33,787 bases of DNA, taken from contig JACRPV010000116.1 of NCBI GenBank assembly GCA_016223015.1, forward strand, positions 1 through 33,787, in the 5' to 3' direction. The notes beneath the pieces are model-generated. The model was not told the DNA's origin. It saw nothing but the letters and a program-made list of their open reading frames with translations, and made no database searches. Positions 25,489-33,787 of this stretch are shown in pieces (positions within the stretch are counted from its first letter, which is position 1; each line of letters opens with the position of its first letter). A program made the translations under genes and the position numbers. Origin of the DNA: Geobacter sp. GTDB taxonomy: Bacteria > Desulfobacterota > Desulfuromonadia > Geobacterales > DSM-12255.

Positions 25489-25514
25489 GAAGGCGAGGGA
25501 TTCCCCTCGCCTTC
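25489..25514. terminator. Hairpin between meaB and the B12-binding subunit gene
   Basis: GAAGGCGAGGGattCCCCTCGCCTTC; no long T-run, so could be a processing or attenuation hairpin. Confidence 0.5.
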
Positions 25515-25584
25515 ATATGCCCTGGCATCCATCGCGCCGTCGATCATCGACATCGTGCTACACAGTCCCGGAATCTCCCGGAAC

Positions 25585-25989
25585 TCATGCGCGCGGGTGC
25601 ACGTTGTCCCTGACCCACTTGACAATATCCTCGGTGGAGGACCCCGGTGTGAAGACCTCCTTGAGACCGGCGTTCTTCAGACCGGGGATGTCGTCGTCAG
25701 GGATCACCCCGCCGCCAAAGACCATGATGTCGTCGGCGTCTTTCTCTTTCAGGAGCTGGCAGACCCTGGGAAGAAGGGTGTTATGCGCCCCGGAAAGGAT
25801 GGAAAGCCCCACACAGTCCACATCCTCCTGGATGGCGGCAGAGACGATCTGCTCCGGGGTCTGGTGCAGGCCGGTGTAGATAACCTCGAAACCCGCATCG
25901 CGGAAGGCCCTGGCAATGATCTTCGCTCCCCTGTCGTGGCCATCCAGGCCCGGCTTTCCAACCAGCACGCGTAACGTTCTTTCTGCCAT
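25585..25989 (-). CDS. Cobalamin-binding small subunit of methylmalonyl-CoA mutase
   Basis: [43 protein letters not shown]…GLSILSGAH: DxHxxG B12-binding signature. Confidence 0.95.
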   Translation of the reverse strand: MAERTLRVLVGKPGLDGHDRGAKIIARAFRDAGFEVIYTGLHQTPEQIVSAAIQEDVDCVGLSILSGAHNTLLPRVCQLLKEKDADDIMVFGGGVIPDDDIPGLKNAGLKEVFTPGSSTEDIVKWVRDNVHPRA

Positions 25990-26044
25990 GGTCGATCTCC
26001 TTGTAGGGTGAAAATAGCTTCAACTCGCTCAGAGCCGTAAATCC

Positions 26045-26575
26045 TTATTTCTCGATGCCGATCCGGGCGGGGACGCCGGCGCGGTAATAGTGCTTTACCT
26101 CCCGCATCTCCGTCACCAGGTCCGCGGCATCGATAACGCGCTGGTCGGCATTTCTTCCGGTCAGTACCAGTTCCACGCCCGGCGCCTTGGCCGCGATGCA
26201 CGCCAGCACCTCTTCGACGGTCAACAGGCCGAAACCGACCGCCCCGTTCACCTCGTCCAGGATCACCAGGTCGTAGACACCGCCGCTCACGGCCTCCTGC
26301 CCCTTTGCCAATGCCTCCAGGGCCAGGCGCCGATCCTCGGGGTCGGGGTTATCCCGGTTCACCCAGCCGGGCCGGCCATAGGGGACGATGGTCAGGAGGG
26401 GGGCGAGGCGTTCCGCTGCCAGGTGCTCGCCATAGGGGCCGCCCCCTTTCATGAACTGGATCATCAGGACCTTGAGCCCCCTGCCGCAGGCACGAAAGGC
26501 GAGCCCAAGGGCAGCGGTCGTCTTGCCCTTGCCGTTTCCGGTATAGACCTGCACCAGCCCCTGTTCGAGCGGCAT
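26045..26575 (-). CDS. cobO: Cob(I)yrinic acid a,c-diamide adenosyltransferase
   Basis: Start at MPLEQGLVQVYTGNGKGKTTAALGLAFRACGRGLKVLMIQFMKGG after ggagggtgc; DLVILDEVNGAV; VLTGRNADQRVIDAADLVTEM. Confidence 0.93.
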   Translation of the reverse strand: MPLEQGLVQVYTGNGKGKTTAALGLAFRACGRGLKVLMIQFMKGGGPYGEHLAAERLAPLLTIVPYGRPGWVNRDNPDPEDRRLALEALAKGQEAVSGGVYDLVILDEVNGAVGFGLLTVEEVLACIAAKAPGVELVLTGRNADQRVIDAADLVTEMREVKHYYRAGVPARIGIEK

Positions 26576-26799
26576 GCACCCTCCTGGCACCCCGGCAACC
26601 GCCAACAGTGCGGCAGACGGCATTTTGGTATAACTTTCCGTTACTTCGGATTTTAATGATTGACGAAGAAATATAGCAGGAGTGTATCTGGAGGTCAAGG
26701 CGTATTAGCCGTGCATCGAGGTCCGCCAGGGGGCTGGCCGGCCCGGCAGCACAACGTTCTTGACAGGGAATTGAACATTTGCTATTGAAAGAGTGCTTG

Positions 26800-26874
26800 G
26801 GGCGCTTAGCTCAGCGGGAGAGCACTGCCTTCACACGGCAGGGGTCACTGGTTCAATCCCAGTAGCGCCCACCA
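26800..26874 (+). tRNA. tRNA-Val(CAC)
   Basis: GGGCGCTTAGCTCAGCGGGAGAGCACTGCCTTCACACGGCAGGGGTCACTGGTTCAATCCCAGTAGCGCCCACCA; anticodon loop TTCACAC. Confidence 0.95.
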
Positions 26875-26881
26875 GAAACGA

Positions 26882-26917
26882 CAATGGGTTAGCCCCACCA
26901 GGCTAACCCATTTTTTA
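26882..26917 (+). terminator. Intrinsic terminator after tRNA-Val
   Basis: AATGGGTTAGCCccaccaGGCTAACCCATTTTTTATT. Confidence 0.85.
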
Positions 26918-26963
26918 TTGCGCCATCCACCGGTGCGCAGACAACCTCGGGACAGAGACCGTT

Positions 26964-27839
26964 ATGACAAACAGATCGGCACGCACACCTTCGCAGGATG
27001 GACATCATCTCGACCAGCTGTCGTTCTTTCCGGAAACCGTGGAGCAACAGACACCACCTCCACCGGTCCCGGCCGCTCCGAGCTACCAGAAGGGACGGCT
27101 CTACCGGGTCGGTATCGCCGAACTGCTGCCTGACCCGACACAGCCGCGAAAATATTTCGATGAAGAGGCTCTTGATGAACTGGCAGCCTCCATCTCCCGC
27201 CACGGCCTCCTTCAGCCGGTGATCTTTCGCCAGGATGCCGACGGCAGGCTGTTCGTGGTGGCGGGCGGCAGAAGGCTCGCCGCTGCCGCCCGCGCCGGAC
27301 TGAAAACCATCCCTGCCATCTGCAGCGACGGCCAGGCAGCAGAGATCGCCCTGGTGGAAAACCTCATCCGCCAGGATCTCGGCTGCATCGAGGAGGCAGA
27401 GGCCGTGGAGCGGCTCAAGAGCTCGCACGCATACACCCTGGCCGATCTCTCCGCCATCCTCGGCAAGTCGGTCTCCACCCTGTCCGAGATCATCTCGCTG
27501 ACCCGCCTGCCGCTGGAGATCCGCGACGAATGCCGCCCCCGCCGCGACATGGCCCGCAGCATCCTGGTGGAGATTGCCAAGCTCTCCACCACCGAGGAGA
27601 TGCTGGCCCTTTACCGGCGCTACAACCGGGAAGGGCTGTCGCGCGCGGCCCTGCGATCCCGCACCGCCGCGAAACAGGACTCCCGGCCGGGCTACCACCG
27701 GTTGTGCCGGTCATTCTCAAAAAAGATCACTGCCATCGACGTGACAGCCCTGCAGGGGAAAGAGCGCGTGAAGGTGAAGACCGAACTGGAGGGACTCAGG
27801 GAGATCATCGACCGGCACCTTGCGGAACTGGTCGATTAG
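26964..27839 (+). CDS. ParB/Spo0J-like protein (orphan)
   Basis: LLPDPTQPRKYFDEEALDELAASISRHGLLQPVIFR…VVAGGRRLAAAARAGL…ALVENLIRQDLGCIEEAEAVERL…SVSTLSEIISLTRLP (ParB N-terminal and HTH). Confidence 0.88.
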   Translation: MTNRSARTPSQDGHHLDQLSFFPETVEQQTPPPPVPAAPSYQKGRLYRVGIAELLPDPTQPRKYFDEEALDELAASISRHGLLQPVIFRQDADGRLFVVAGGRRLAAAARAGLKTIPAICSDGQAAEIALVENLIRQDLGCIEEAEAVERLKSSHAYTLADLSAILGKSVSTLSEIISLTRLPLEIRDECRPRRDMARSILVEIAKLSTTEEMLALYRRYNREGLSRAALRSRTAAKQDSRPGYHRLCRSFSKKITAIDVTALQGKERVKVKTELEGLREIIDRHLAELVD

Positions 27840-27852
27840 CAGGTAAAAAACT

Positions 27853-27975
27853 CAGGTTGTTCAAAAGCAGTCAGATGGTCGCACCCGCAGAAAGCCCCGC
27901 GGAGGCGTAGCAGCGCTACGCCGCACAAGGCGGCTTTCGAGGACGGCGGCTAGATGGCTGCTTTTCAACAACCTG
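27853..27975 (-). repeat. Dispersed palindromic element, copy 2 (123 bp, inverted relative to copy 1)
   Basis: The reverse complement CAGGTTGTTGAAAAGCAGCCATCTAGCCGCCGTCCTCGAAAGCCGCCTTGTGCGGCGTAGCGCTGCTACGCCTCCGCGGGGCTTTCTGCGGGTGCGACCATCTGACTGCTTTTGAACAACCTG aligns with 13768-13930, apart from two short length differences. Confidence 0.85.
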
Positions 27976-27994
27976 CCCGTCGGCAAAGGATGCA

Positions 27995-28480
27995 TCAGGT
28001 GGCGCAGTCGTCAGGATCGCCCTGGATCTTGGCTATGGCATGGGGGATGGCGGGCCAGACCGCTTCGAGGTTCTCCACGGCCCCTTTTGGGCTGCCGGGG
28101 AGATTGATGATGAGGGTCGACTTCAGGATTCCGGCAACTGCCCTGGAGATGAGGGCATGGGGGGTCTTTTCCCGGCTCGACCGGCGCATCTCCTCGCCAA
28201 ATCCGGGGATGTCCCGCTCCACCACGTCCAGGGTGGCATCCGGCGTCACGTCGCGGGGCGAGACCCAGGTGCCGCCGGTGGAGAGCACCAGGTCGACGCT
28301 GCCGCTTGCTGCCCAGGATGCCAGCCGCTCGGCAATCAGCCCGCGCTCGTCCGGCAGCAGTTCGGTTGCGCAGACGGTCGCCCCCTTCCCTTCCAGCCAG
28401 CCTTGCAGTGCCGGGCCGCTCAGATCCTGCCGCTCGCCCCGGGACCCCTTGTCGCTCAGGGTCAGGATCGCCACCCTCAT
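27995..28480 (-). CDS. mog: Molybdopterin adenylyltransferase (MogA/MoaB family)
   Basis: MRVAILTLSDKGSRGERQDLSGPAL…VDLVLSTGGTWVSPRDVTPDAT…IINLPGSPKGAVENLEAV. Confidence 0.93.
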   Translation of the reverse strand: MRVAILTLSDKGSRGERQDLSGPALQGWLEGKGATVCATELLPDERGLIAERLASWAASGSVDLVLSTGGTWVSPRDVTPDATLDVVERDIPGFGEEMRRSSREKTPHALISRAVAGILKSTLIINLPGSPKGAVENLEAVWPAIPHAIAKIQGDPDDCAT

Positions 28481-28962
28481 GACGTCTCCCCCCTGCGGTA
28501 GCTGCCGCTCTTGCCGCCATCCTTGGCCAGAAGCACCACCTCCTCGATGGCTATCCCCTTGTCCACGCCCTTGCACATGTCATAGACCGTGAGCGCCGCA
28601 ACGCTGGCAGCCACCATCGCCTCCATCTCCACGCCGGTCCGCTCCAAGGCCCGCACCGTTGCCCTGATCGCCACCACCCCCGTTTCCGGGACCGGTGCGA
28701 ACTCGATGGCAACATGGTGAATGGCAAGCGGATGGGCAAGGGGGATCAGGTCCGGGGTCCGCTTGGCCGCCTGTATCCCTGCCAGCCGGGCAACTCCCAG
28801 CACATCACCCTTGACAACCCCTCCCTCCAGGATCGACCGGAGTATGGCAGGTGTGAGCCGCACCCTGGCAGCGGCGACGGCGGTCCTCAAGGTCGGCTCC
28901 TTGGCGCTCACATCCACCATGATCGCCTGCCCTCGACTGTCAAAATGATTGAAAGCCATCAT
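28477..28962 (-). CDS. moaC: Cyclic pyranopterin monophosphate synthase
   Basis: MVDVSAKEPTLRTAVAAARVRL…KGDVLGVARLAGIQAAKRTPDLIPLAHPL…VEMEAMVAASVAALTVYDMCK. Confidence 0.96.
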   Translation of the reverse strand: MMAFNHFDSRGQAIMVDVSAKEPTLRTAVAAARVRLTPAILRSILEGGVVKGDVLGVARLAGIQAAKRTPDLIPLAHPLAIHHVAIEFAPVPETGVVAIRATVRALERTGVEMEAMVAASVAALTVYDMCKGVDKGIAIEEVVLLAKDGGKSGSYRRGETS

Positions 28963-28983
28963 GCTCCTCCACGTCTGTTTCCC

Positions 28984-30198
28984 TCAGCACTCCGCCAGCC
29001 ACTGCCGCTCGCCGAGCACCAGGACGCCGACCTCGCTCCCGGCAGGGAGCGTCTCCTTGCCCGGCGCCAGCAGCACGATGCCGTCCGCCGCAACCTGGGT
29101 ACGGAGGAAACTGGTCTTCTGGTCCCCCGACGAAGAGGCGGACCAGGCGCCGCCGGCATAGGAAAGTCGTACCCGCAACAGCGTCGTCTTCCCTTCGCGG
29201 GGGCGGGCATCTTCGGCGAGAATGGCCCTTACCGGGACCTTGAACAGCCTGCGATGCCCCATCAGCTTGAGCAGCGCCGGCCTGGCCAGCATCTCGAAGG
29301 TGAGGAGCGTGGAAACCGGGTTGCCGGGCAGGGAAAAGACCGGCACCGTTCCCTTCATACCGAACGCCGTCGGCCCACCTGGCTTCACCTTGACCTTCCA
29401 GAAGAGCTGTCGCACCCCCAGCTCGGCCAGGACGTCCCGCACCAGGTCGCGGTCACCGGCAGAGACCCCCGCCGAGGTGATGACCGCATCGGCGTTCAGG
29501 CTAGCGGCCAGGAGCCGGCGATGGCTGTCGAGATCGTCGCGAGCGATGCCGATCATCACCGGTTCGGCCCCGAGCTCCCTGATGGCGGCGGCCAGGGCCA
29601 GGGAATTGCTGTTGATGACGCAGCCGGGCTCCGGCAACTGGCCAAGCTCGACCAGTTCATCGCCGGTTGCCACGACAGCCACCCTGGCCCGCCGATAGAC
29701 CGGGACCAGCGCCTTGCCCAGCGATGCCAGCATGTTGATCTCCGCCGGCCGGATCAGGGTGCCGGGTCCGGCGATGGTCTGGCCGGCCCGCACATCCTCG
29801 CCGCGAAGCCGGATATGCTGCCCCATCCTGACCGGATCCGAAAAGGTCACCAGCCCGTCCCGCTCCTCGGCCTCCTCCACCGGGACAACCAGGTCGCTGC
29901 CGGCGGGTATCGGCGCCCCGGTCATGATCTTGACCGCCTCCCCCTGCCGCACCTGGGGCACCGGCTCATTCCCCGCCGGCAGAAAGCCGGTGACGCGGAA
30001 TGATGCACCGGGCGCGCAGTCGGCATGGCGAACGGCATAGCCGTCCATTGCCGAGTTGTCGACCATGGGCAGGTCCCAGGGGGCGACAATCTCCCCGGCA
30101 ATGACCCTGCCGAGGGCGCTCCCCAGTTCCACCAGCTCCGTGTCGAGCGGCGTAACCGAATCGAGTATCAGTGTCAAGGCTTGCGCCAGCGTCGTCAT
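28984..30198 (-). CDS. moeA: Molybdopterin molybdenumtransferase
   Basis: APWDLPMVDNSAMDGYAVRHAD; VKIMTGAPIPAGSDLVVPVEE; VVATGDELVELG; SLPGNPVSTLLTFEM. Confidence 0.96.
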   Translation of the reverse strand: MTTLAQALTLILDSVTPLDTELVELGSALGRVIAGEIVAPWDLPMVDNSAMDGYAVRHADCAPGASFRVTGFLPAGNEPVPQVRQGEAVKIMTGAPIPAGSDLVVPVEEAEERDGLVTFSDPVRMGQHIRLRGEDVRAGQTIAGPGTLIRPAEINMLASLGKALVPVYRRARVAVVATGDELVELGQLPEPGCVINSNSLALAAAIRELGAEPVMIGIARDDLDSHRRLLAASLNADAVITSAGVSAGDRDLVRDVLAELGVRQLFWKVKVKPGGPTAFGMKGTVPVFSLPGNPVSTLLTFEMLARPALLKLMGHRRLFKVPVRAILAEDARPREGKTTLLRVRLSYAGGAWSASSSGDQKTSFLRTQVAADGIVLLAPGKETLPAGSEVGVLVLGERQWLAEC

Positions 30199-30659
30199 GA
30201 CTCACCTCCTGCAGGACTCCCGATCTCGGTGGAGACCTGCGTTATTCCGTCTCCGGGCTTGATGGTCCCTCCCCGCAGCACCCGCACGAAGATCCCTTCC
30301 TTCGGCATCACGCAGTCGCCGGCCTGGTGGTAGATGGCGCAGCGGCTATGGCACTCCTTGCCGATCTGGGTGATCTCCAGCAGTGTATCGGCAATCGCCA
30401 ACCAGTCCCCCACCCTGAGGGCGATCAGCTCGATGCCGGCGGTGGTGATGTTCTCGGCAAAGTCGCCGCTGGAGACATCCAGCCCGAGTGCACGCATCTT
30501 GGCAATGCTCTCGCTGGCCAAAAGGCTCACCTGGCGATGCCAGTCACCGGCATGGGCATCCCCTTCGATGCCGTGACCGACCACCAATTCCACCCTGGGG
30601 ACCGGCACCTTCCGCTCCCCCTTCTCCTTGCTGACGCAGACCGCTATTACGCTGGCCAT
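30195..30659 (-). CDS. MOSC domain protein
   Basis: Start at MASVIAVCVSKEKGERKVPVPRVELVVGHGIEGDAHAGDWHRQVSLLASES…GDFAENITTAGIEL…KECHSRCAIYHQAGDCVMP. Confidence 0.9.
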   Translation of the reverse strand: MASVIAVCVSKEKGERKVPVPRVELVVGHGIEGDAHAGDWHRQVSLLASESIAKMRALGLDVSSGDFAENITTAGIELIALRVGDWLAIADTLLEITQIGKECHSRCAIYHQAGDCVMPKEGIFVRVLRGGTIKPGDGITQVSTEIGSPAGGES

Positions 30660-30673
30660 CTCTCCTCCATTGT

Positions 30674-31723
30674 CTATCCGCCGATCCTGGCCATGACAAA
30701 CGGCTCGTGTTCGCAGCCACAGCGATTCATCCCGTGCCGGTGCGGCTTCTCCTCCACCAGCTTCTGCAGGGCACTGCGCAGCCCCTCGCCGTCTTCCGGC
30801 CTGAGATACGGCTTCAGGTCGATGCCCGCTGCGGAAAAGAGACAACTGCGCGCCTCTCCGGCCGCCGTGACCCGAATCCGGTTGCAATCGCTACAGAAAT
30901 GGCCAGAAACCGGGGTAATGATGCCGAAAGTCCCTTTCGCCCCTTCGATGCGGAAATCCTGGGACGGCCCGGCATAGGGGCCCCGATCGACCAGGGCGAA
31001 GCGGAACCGTTTCGCCAGGCGCTCCAGGATCTCGCTGCCGGGAACGATCTGCTCCTGCCAGCCGCTACCCTGCAGGGTCGGCATGTATTCGATGAAGCGG
31101 ACCGCAAAGGGGCTCTCCAGGGTCAGTCGGGCAAACGCCTCGATCTCGGCATCGTTTACCCCGCGCATGACCACCATGTTGAGCTTGAGAGGGAGACCGG
31201 CGCGATCCGCAGCAGCCAGCCCGGCCAGGACGCGGGCCAGATCGCCACCCCGGGTGATGGCGGCAAAGGTCGCCGGATCGAGCGAATCGAGGCTGACATT
31301 GACCCGCTGCACGCCGGCATGCCTGAGATCGTCAGCCAGCTCTGCCAGGAGCAGCCCGTTGGTGGTGAGCACCAGGTGCCTGAGCCCCGGCAGCCCGGCA
31401 AGCCGGGCCAGGAACGAGGTGATGCCGCGCCTAACCAGCGGCTCCCCGCCGGTCACCCGCACCTTCTCCACCCCGAGCTGCACCGCGGTCCTGGCGATCA
31501 GCAGCAACTCCTCGTAGCTGAGAATGTCGCCGTGGGCAAGCTTTTCCACACCCTTGTCGGGCATGCAGTAGTGGCAACGGAGATTGCAGCGGTCGGTCAC
31601 GGAAAGCCGCAGGTAATTGATGGTCCGCCCGAAGGTATCAACCAGCTGCACGCGCTGGTCCTCTCCCGGCTCGAACGATTGGGATGTCACCCCATTTCCC
31701 CCCTGCTCTGTCTGACGATTCAT
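30674..31723 (-). CDS. moaA: GTP 3',8-cyclase (radical SAM)
   Basis: VDTFGRTINYLRLSVTDRCNLRCHYCMP (CxxxCxxC), VRVTGGEPLVRRGI, FCSDCNRIRVTAAGEARSCLF. Start uncertain. Confidence 0.95.
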   Translation of the reverse strand: MNRQTEQGGNGVTSQSFEPGEDQRVQLVDTFGRTINYLRLSVTDRCNLRCHYCMPDKGVEKLAHGDILSYEELLLIARTAVQLGVEKVRVTGGEPLVRRGITSFLARLAGLPGLRHLVLTTNGLLLAELADDLRHAGVQRVNVSLDSLDPATFAAITRGGDLARVLAGLAAADRAGLPLKLNMVVMRGVNDAEIEAFARLTLESPFAVRFIEYMPTLQGSGWQEQIVPGSEILERLAKRFRFALVDRGPYAGPSQDFRIEGAKGTFGIITPVSGHFCSDCNRIRVTAAGEARSCLFSAAGIDLKPYLRPEDGEGLRSALQKLVEEKPHRHGMNRCGCEHEPFVMARIGG

Positions 31724-31823
31724 GCAGCGGCCCACTGAGCGCTTATAACACACCCCTGCGAATTTGCAAACGCACAGGGAATGGCATTACGGACATCAAC
31801 GCACGAGGGATGTGGAACAAGGA

Positions 31824-33707
31824 TTAGGCGCCAGGAGCTGCAACAGGGGTAACGATCCCTTCCGCGGCTGCAAATGCAAGGAAATCCCCTGCCTCGTCAG
31901 CAGCAATCCCCAGATCGGCGGCCAGAAGGGCTGCCGGTGTCGCACCGTCGAGCCGTTCCAGCAAGCGGAAATAGGGTTCTGCCAGCGACTCGGTACAGAC
32001 CTGGCCGTCATGGGGGTAGATGACCGCATACGATCCCGACGGCTGCAGGGTGGCAGCGATTGCGCGCAGGTCGGGCTCCCCGGTCTCCAGGAGATCGAGG
32101 ATCTCGTAGGTGAACGTGGCCAGCCGCGACGACGGCGCCAGTATGAGCGGTTTGCGGAGCAGGTCGGCACGGGAGGGCTTTCGCCGGCCGTGAAGCTGCG
32201 GCGGCACCGCCATGACCGTGGCGGCATACTGGTAATGGTAGTTCACGAAATCGAGGGCGAGCGGCAGGAGGCGTCTGACCCGCTGCCGGGCGAACCGGGC
32301 AGTGAGGAACTCACGCTGCAGCAGCCAGATTGCCTCGTCGCCGAAGCGGGACTCGTCGAACTCCCCTGCTCCCTGCTGCTGCAGCCAGTCGGCAAAGCGC
32401 TCCAGAAAGGCGACCGGCGTCAGGCGGAGCGTTGCGACCACGCCATTGAACCAGGCAACCGCCTTGCCCCGACTGTAGAAGATGTCGCAGGCCGCTCCGA
32501 GCCGGCGGGCACGAGCCATGTCGGCAGCCGGGAACGTCGGCGTCTCCAGCAGGGTGTAGGGGGGCATTGCCAGGTGCTTCATGCCGAGGGCCGTGGCGCG
32601 GCCGGCAAGCGCCGTGCCGGGCAGGACCGAGAGGGGAAAGATGTCCAGATGGTTGGGATAGAGAGAGAAGGCAAAATCGAGCCCCTCCCGGAACCGGGCC
32701 AGGCTGTCGCCCGGCAGGCCGTAGATCAGGTCGAAACCGAAGATAACGCCGGTCTCGTTGAGCATCCCGATCTTGGCAACGAAATCGTCGCGCCTGAATG
32801 CCCGGCCCACATTGCGGGCCACCTCAGGATCGGCGCTCTGCAGGCCGATCTGCAGGGAACAGGTCAGCCCGGCAAAGAGCCTGGCCTGCTCCGAATCCAG
32901 CAGTTCGTGGCGCACCTCGAAATGGCAATGGACATGGGGGGCCTTTTTCGCGATCAGCCGAAGCAGGGTCTTGGCCCGCTTCACATCCTGGTTGAAGGTG
33001 GAATCGAGGACGAAGATCTGGTTCACCCCATGGGCCAGGACATAGTCCAGCTCCGCTTCCAGCCGCTCCAGCGGGTAGCGCCGGACCTTGCGGTCACCCA
33101 TGCCGTCGAAGCAGAAATCGCAGCCGAATGAGCAGCCCCGCGACAGCTGCCAGACCACCCCGTTCGGGATATGGGCGTCGAGCAGACCCAAGAGGTAGGG
33201 AGAGGTGAGCAGACCCAGGTCAGGGATCGGCGGACGCTTGACAGAGCCGCAACGGCCATCGACGAGCCGGGCAATCCCAGGCAGATCGTCGATGGCTGCA
33301 CCGACAGCGAGGCGATCGAGCAGATCGGCCAGGGTAAACTCACCTTCGCCGACCACCACGAGGTCAAAGGGCGCTTCCTTGAGGACCCCCTCGGGATCGG
33401 CGGTGGCTTCCGGGCCGCCGGCGATGATCGAGAGGCCAGGCGCTGCCCGGCGGAGCTCTGCCGCCAGGCCGCAGCACTCTGCCCGGTTCCAGACGTAGAG
33501 CGGCAGGCCGACCATGTCCGGCTTTAGCGCAAGGATCTCGCCGGCGACCGCATCCAGGGGGGTGCCGGAGAAATACTCGGCACAGGTGACCGTTACCGGC
33601 GGATTCCGGGTGTCGCGCGCATCGAGGAACGCCTTGAGGCTGGCGGCTGCCAGCGGCACGGCCTGGGGGGAGTGCATGGCATGGATGGTGACCAGGTGCA
33701 GGTGCAT
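31824..33707 (-). CDS. B12-binding radical SAM protein with a C-terminal DUF4080-like region
   Basis: N-terminal B12-binding-like fold (ILALKPDMVGLPLYVWNR…IIAGGPEATADPE…VVVGEGEFTLADL), SRGCSFGCDFCFDG (CxxxCxxC), IFGFDLIYGLPGDSLARF. Confidence 0.9.
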   Translation of the reverse strand: MHLHLVTIHAMHSPQAVPLAAASLKAFLDARDTRNPPVTVTCAEYFSGTPLDAVAGEILALKPDMVGLPLYVWNRAECCGLAAELRRAAPGLSIIAGGPEATADPEGVLKEAPFDLVVVGEGEFTLADLLDRLAVGAAIDDLPGIARLVDGRCGSVKRPPIPDLGLLTSPYLLGLLDAHIPNGVVWQLSRGCSFGCDFCFDGMGDRKVRRYPLERLEAELDYVLAHGVNQIFVLDSTFNQDVKRAKTLLRLIAKKAPHVHCHFEVRHELLDSEQARLFAGLTCSLQIGLQSADPEVARNVGRAFRRDDFVAKIGMLNETGVIFGFDLIYGLPGDSLARFREGLDFAFSLYPNHLDIFPLSVLPGTALAGRATALGMKHLAMPPYTLLETPTFPAADMARARRLGAACDIFYSRGKAVAWFNGVVATLRLTPVAFLERFADWLQQQGAGEFDESRFGDEAIWLLQREFLTARFARQRVRRLLPLALDFVNYHYQYAATVMAVPPQLHGRRKPSRADLLRKPLILAPSSRLATFTYEILDLLETGEPDLRAIAATLQPSGSYAVIYPHDGQVCTESLAEPYFRLLERLDGATPAALLAADLGIAADEAGDFLAFAAAEGIVTPVAAPGA

Positions 33708-33726
33708 GGGTTGTCTGCCGCCCACC

Positions 33727-33787
33727 CTAGCGGGTCAGCTGGCGGTACCTGATCCGGTGCGGGATGTCCGCTGCCGCGCCGAGGCGC
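33727..33787 (-). CDS. C-terminal end of an unidentified protein (truncated at window edge)
   Basis: Minus-strand reading …RLGAAADIPHRIRYRQLTR* immediately upstream of the radical SAM gene. Confidence 0.35.
   Translation of the reverse strand, partial: RLGAAADIPHRIRYRQLTR

Noticed and set aside
28714-33131. Long plus-strand ORFs 28714-30003, 30707-31738 and 31764-33131
   Set aside because: Antisense shadows of moaC/moeA, moaA and the radical SAM gene; His/Gln/Gly/Arg-rich, no recognisable domains, and the opposite frames are clearly real.

Overview
The window looks like a chromosomal segment from a Geobacter-like deltaproteobacterium; this taxonomic guess rests on gene content only. It has four parts. 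(1) The start of recG on the minus strand, truncated by the window edge, is followed by a low-GC accessory region at about 0.6-10.6 kb. I read part of that region as integron-type gene cassettes without an integrase (CALIN-like). The attC-like sites are near 1385-1444, ~1978/2068-2214 and 3109-3162, with a weak one at 7479-7541. The cassettes carry small unknown genes, an AbiGi-like protein, and a three-gene defence block: DUF3223/DCL-like protein, HamA (DUF1837) and HamB helicase, i.e. a Hachiman system with an extra upstream gene. Next to it are a DUF1311 lipoprotein-like gene and an orphan candidate eCIS-type effector with a papain-like Cys/His/Asp arrangement. (2) A UPF0182 gene and a Tim44-like membrane protein gene, the latter preceded by a likely yybP-ykoY (Mn2+) riboswitch with an intrinsic terminator. 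(3) A ~4 kb integrative element in tRNA-Leu(CAA), with an integrase, an AlpA-like regulator, a DUF1376-like protein and a distal att copy, followed by tRNA-Ala. (4) Core genes: an OmpL47-repeat surface protein, CheY, an MshEN-CheX fusion, dsbC-like, L,D-transpeptidase, meaB, B12-binding subunit, cobO, tRNA-Val, ParB-like, a molybdopterin cluster (mog, moaC, moeA, MOSC, moaA) and a B12-binding radical SAM protein. Two copies of a dispersed palindromic repeat (13768-13930 and 27853-27975, opposite orientations) are visible. No database searches were possible; family calls come from motif recognition.
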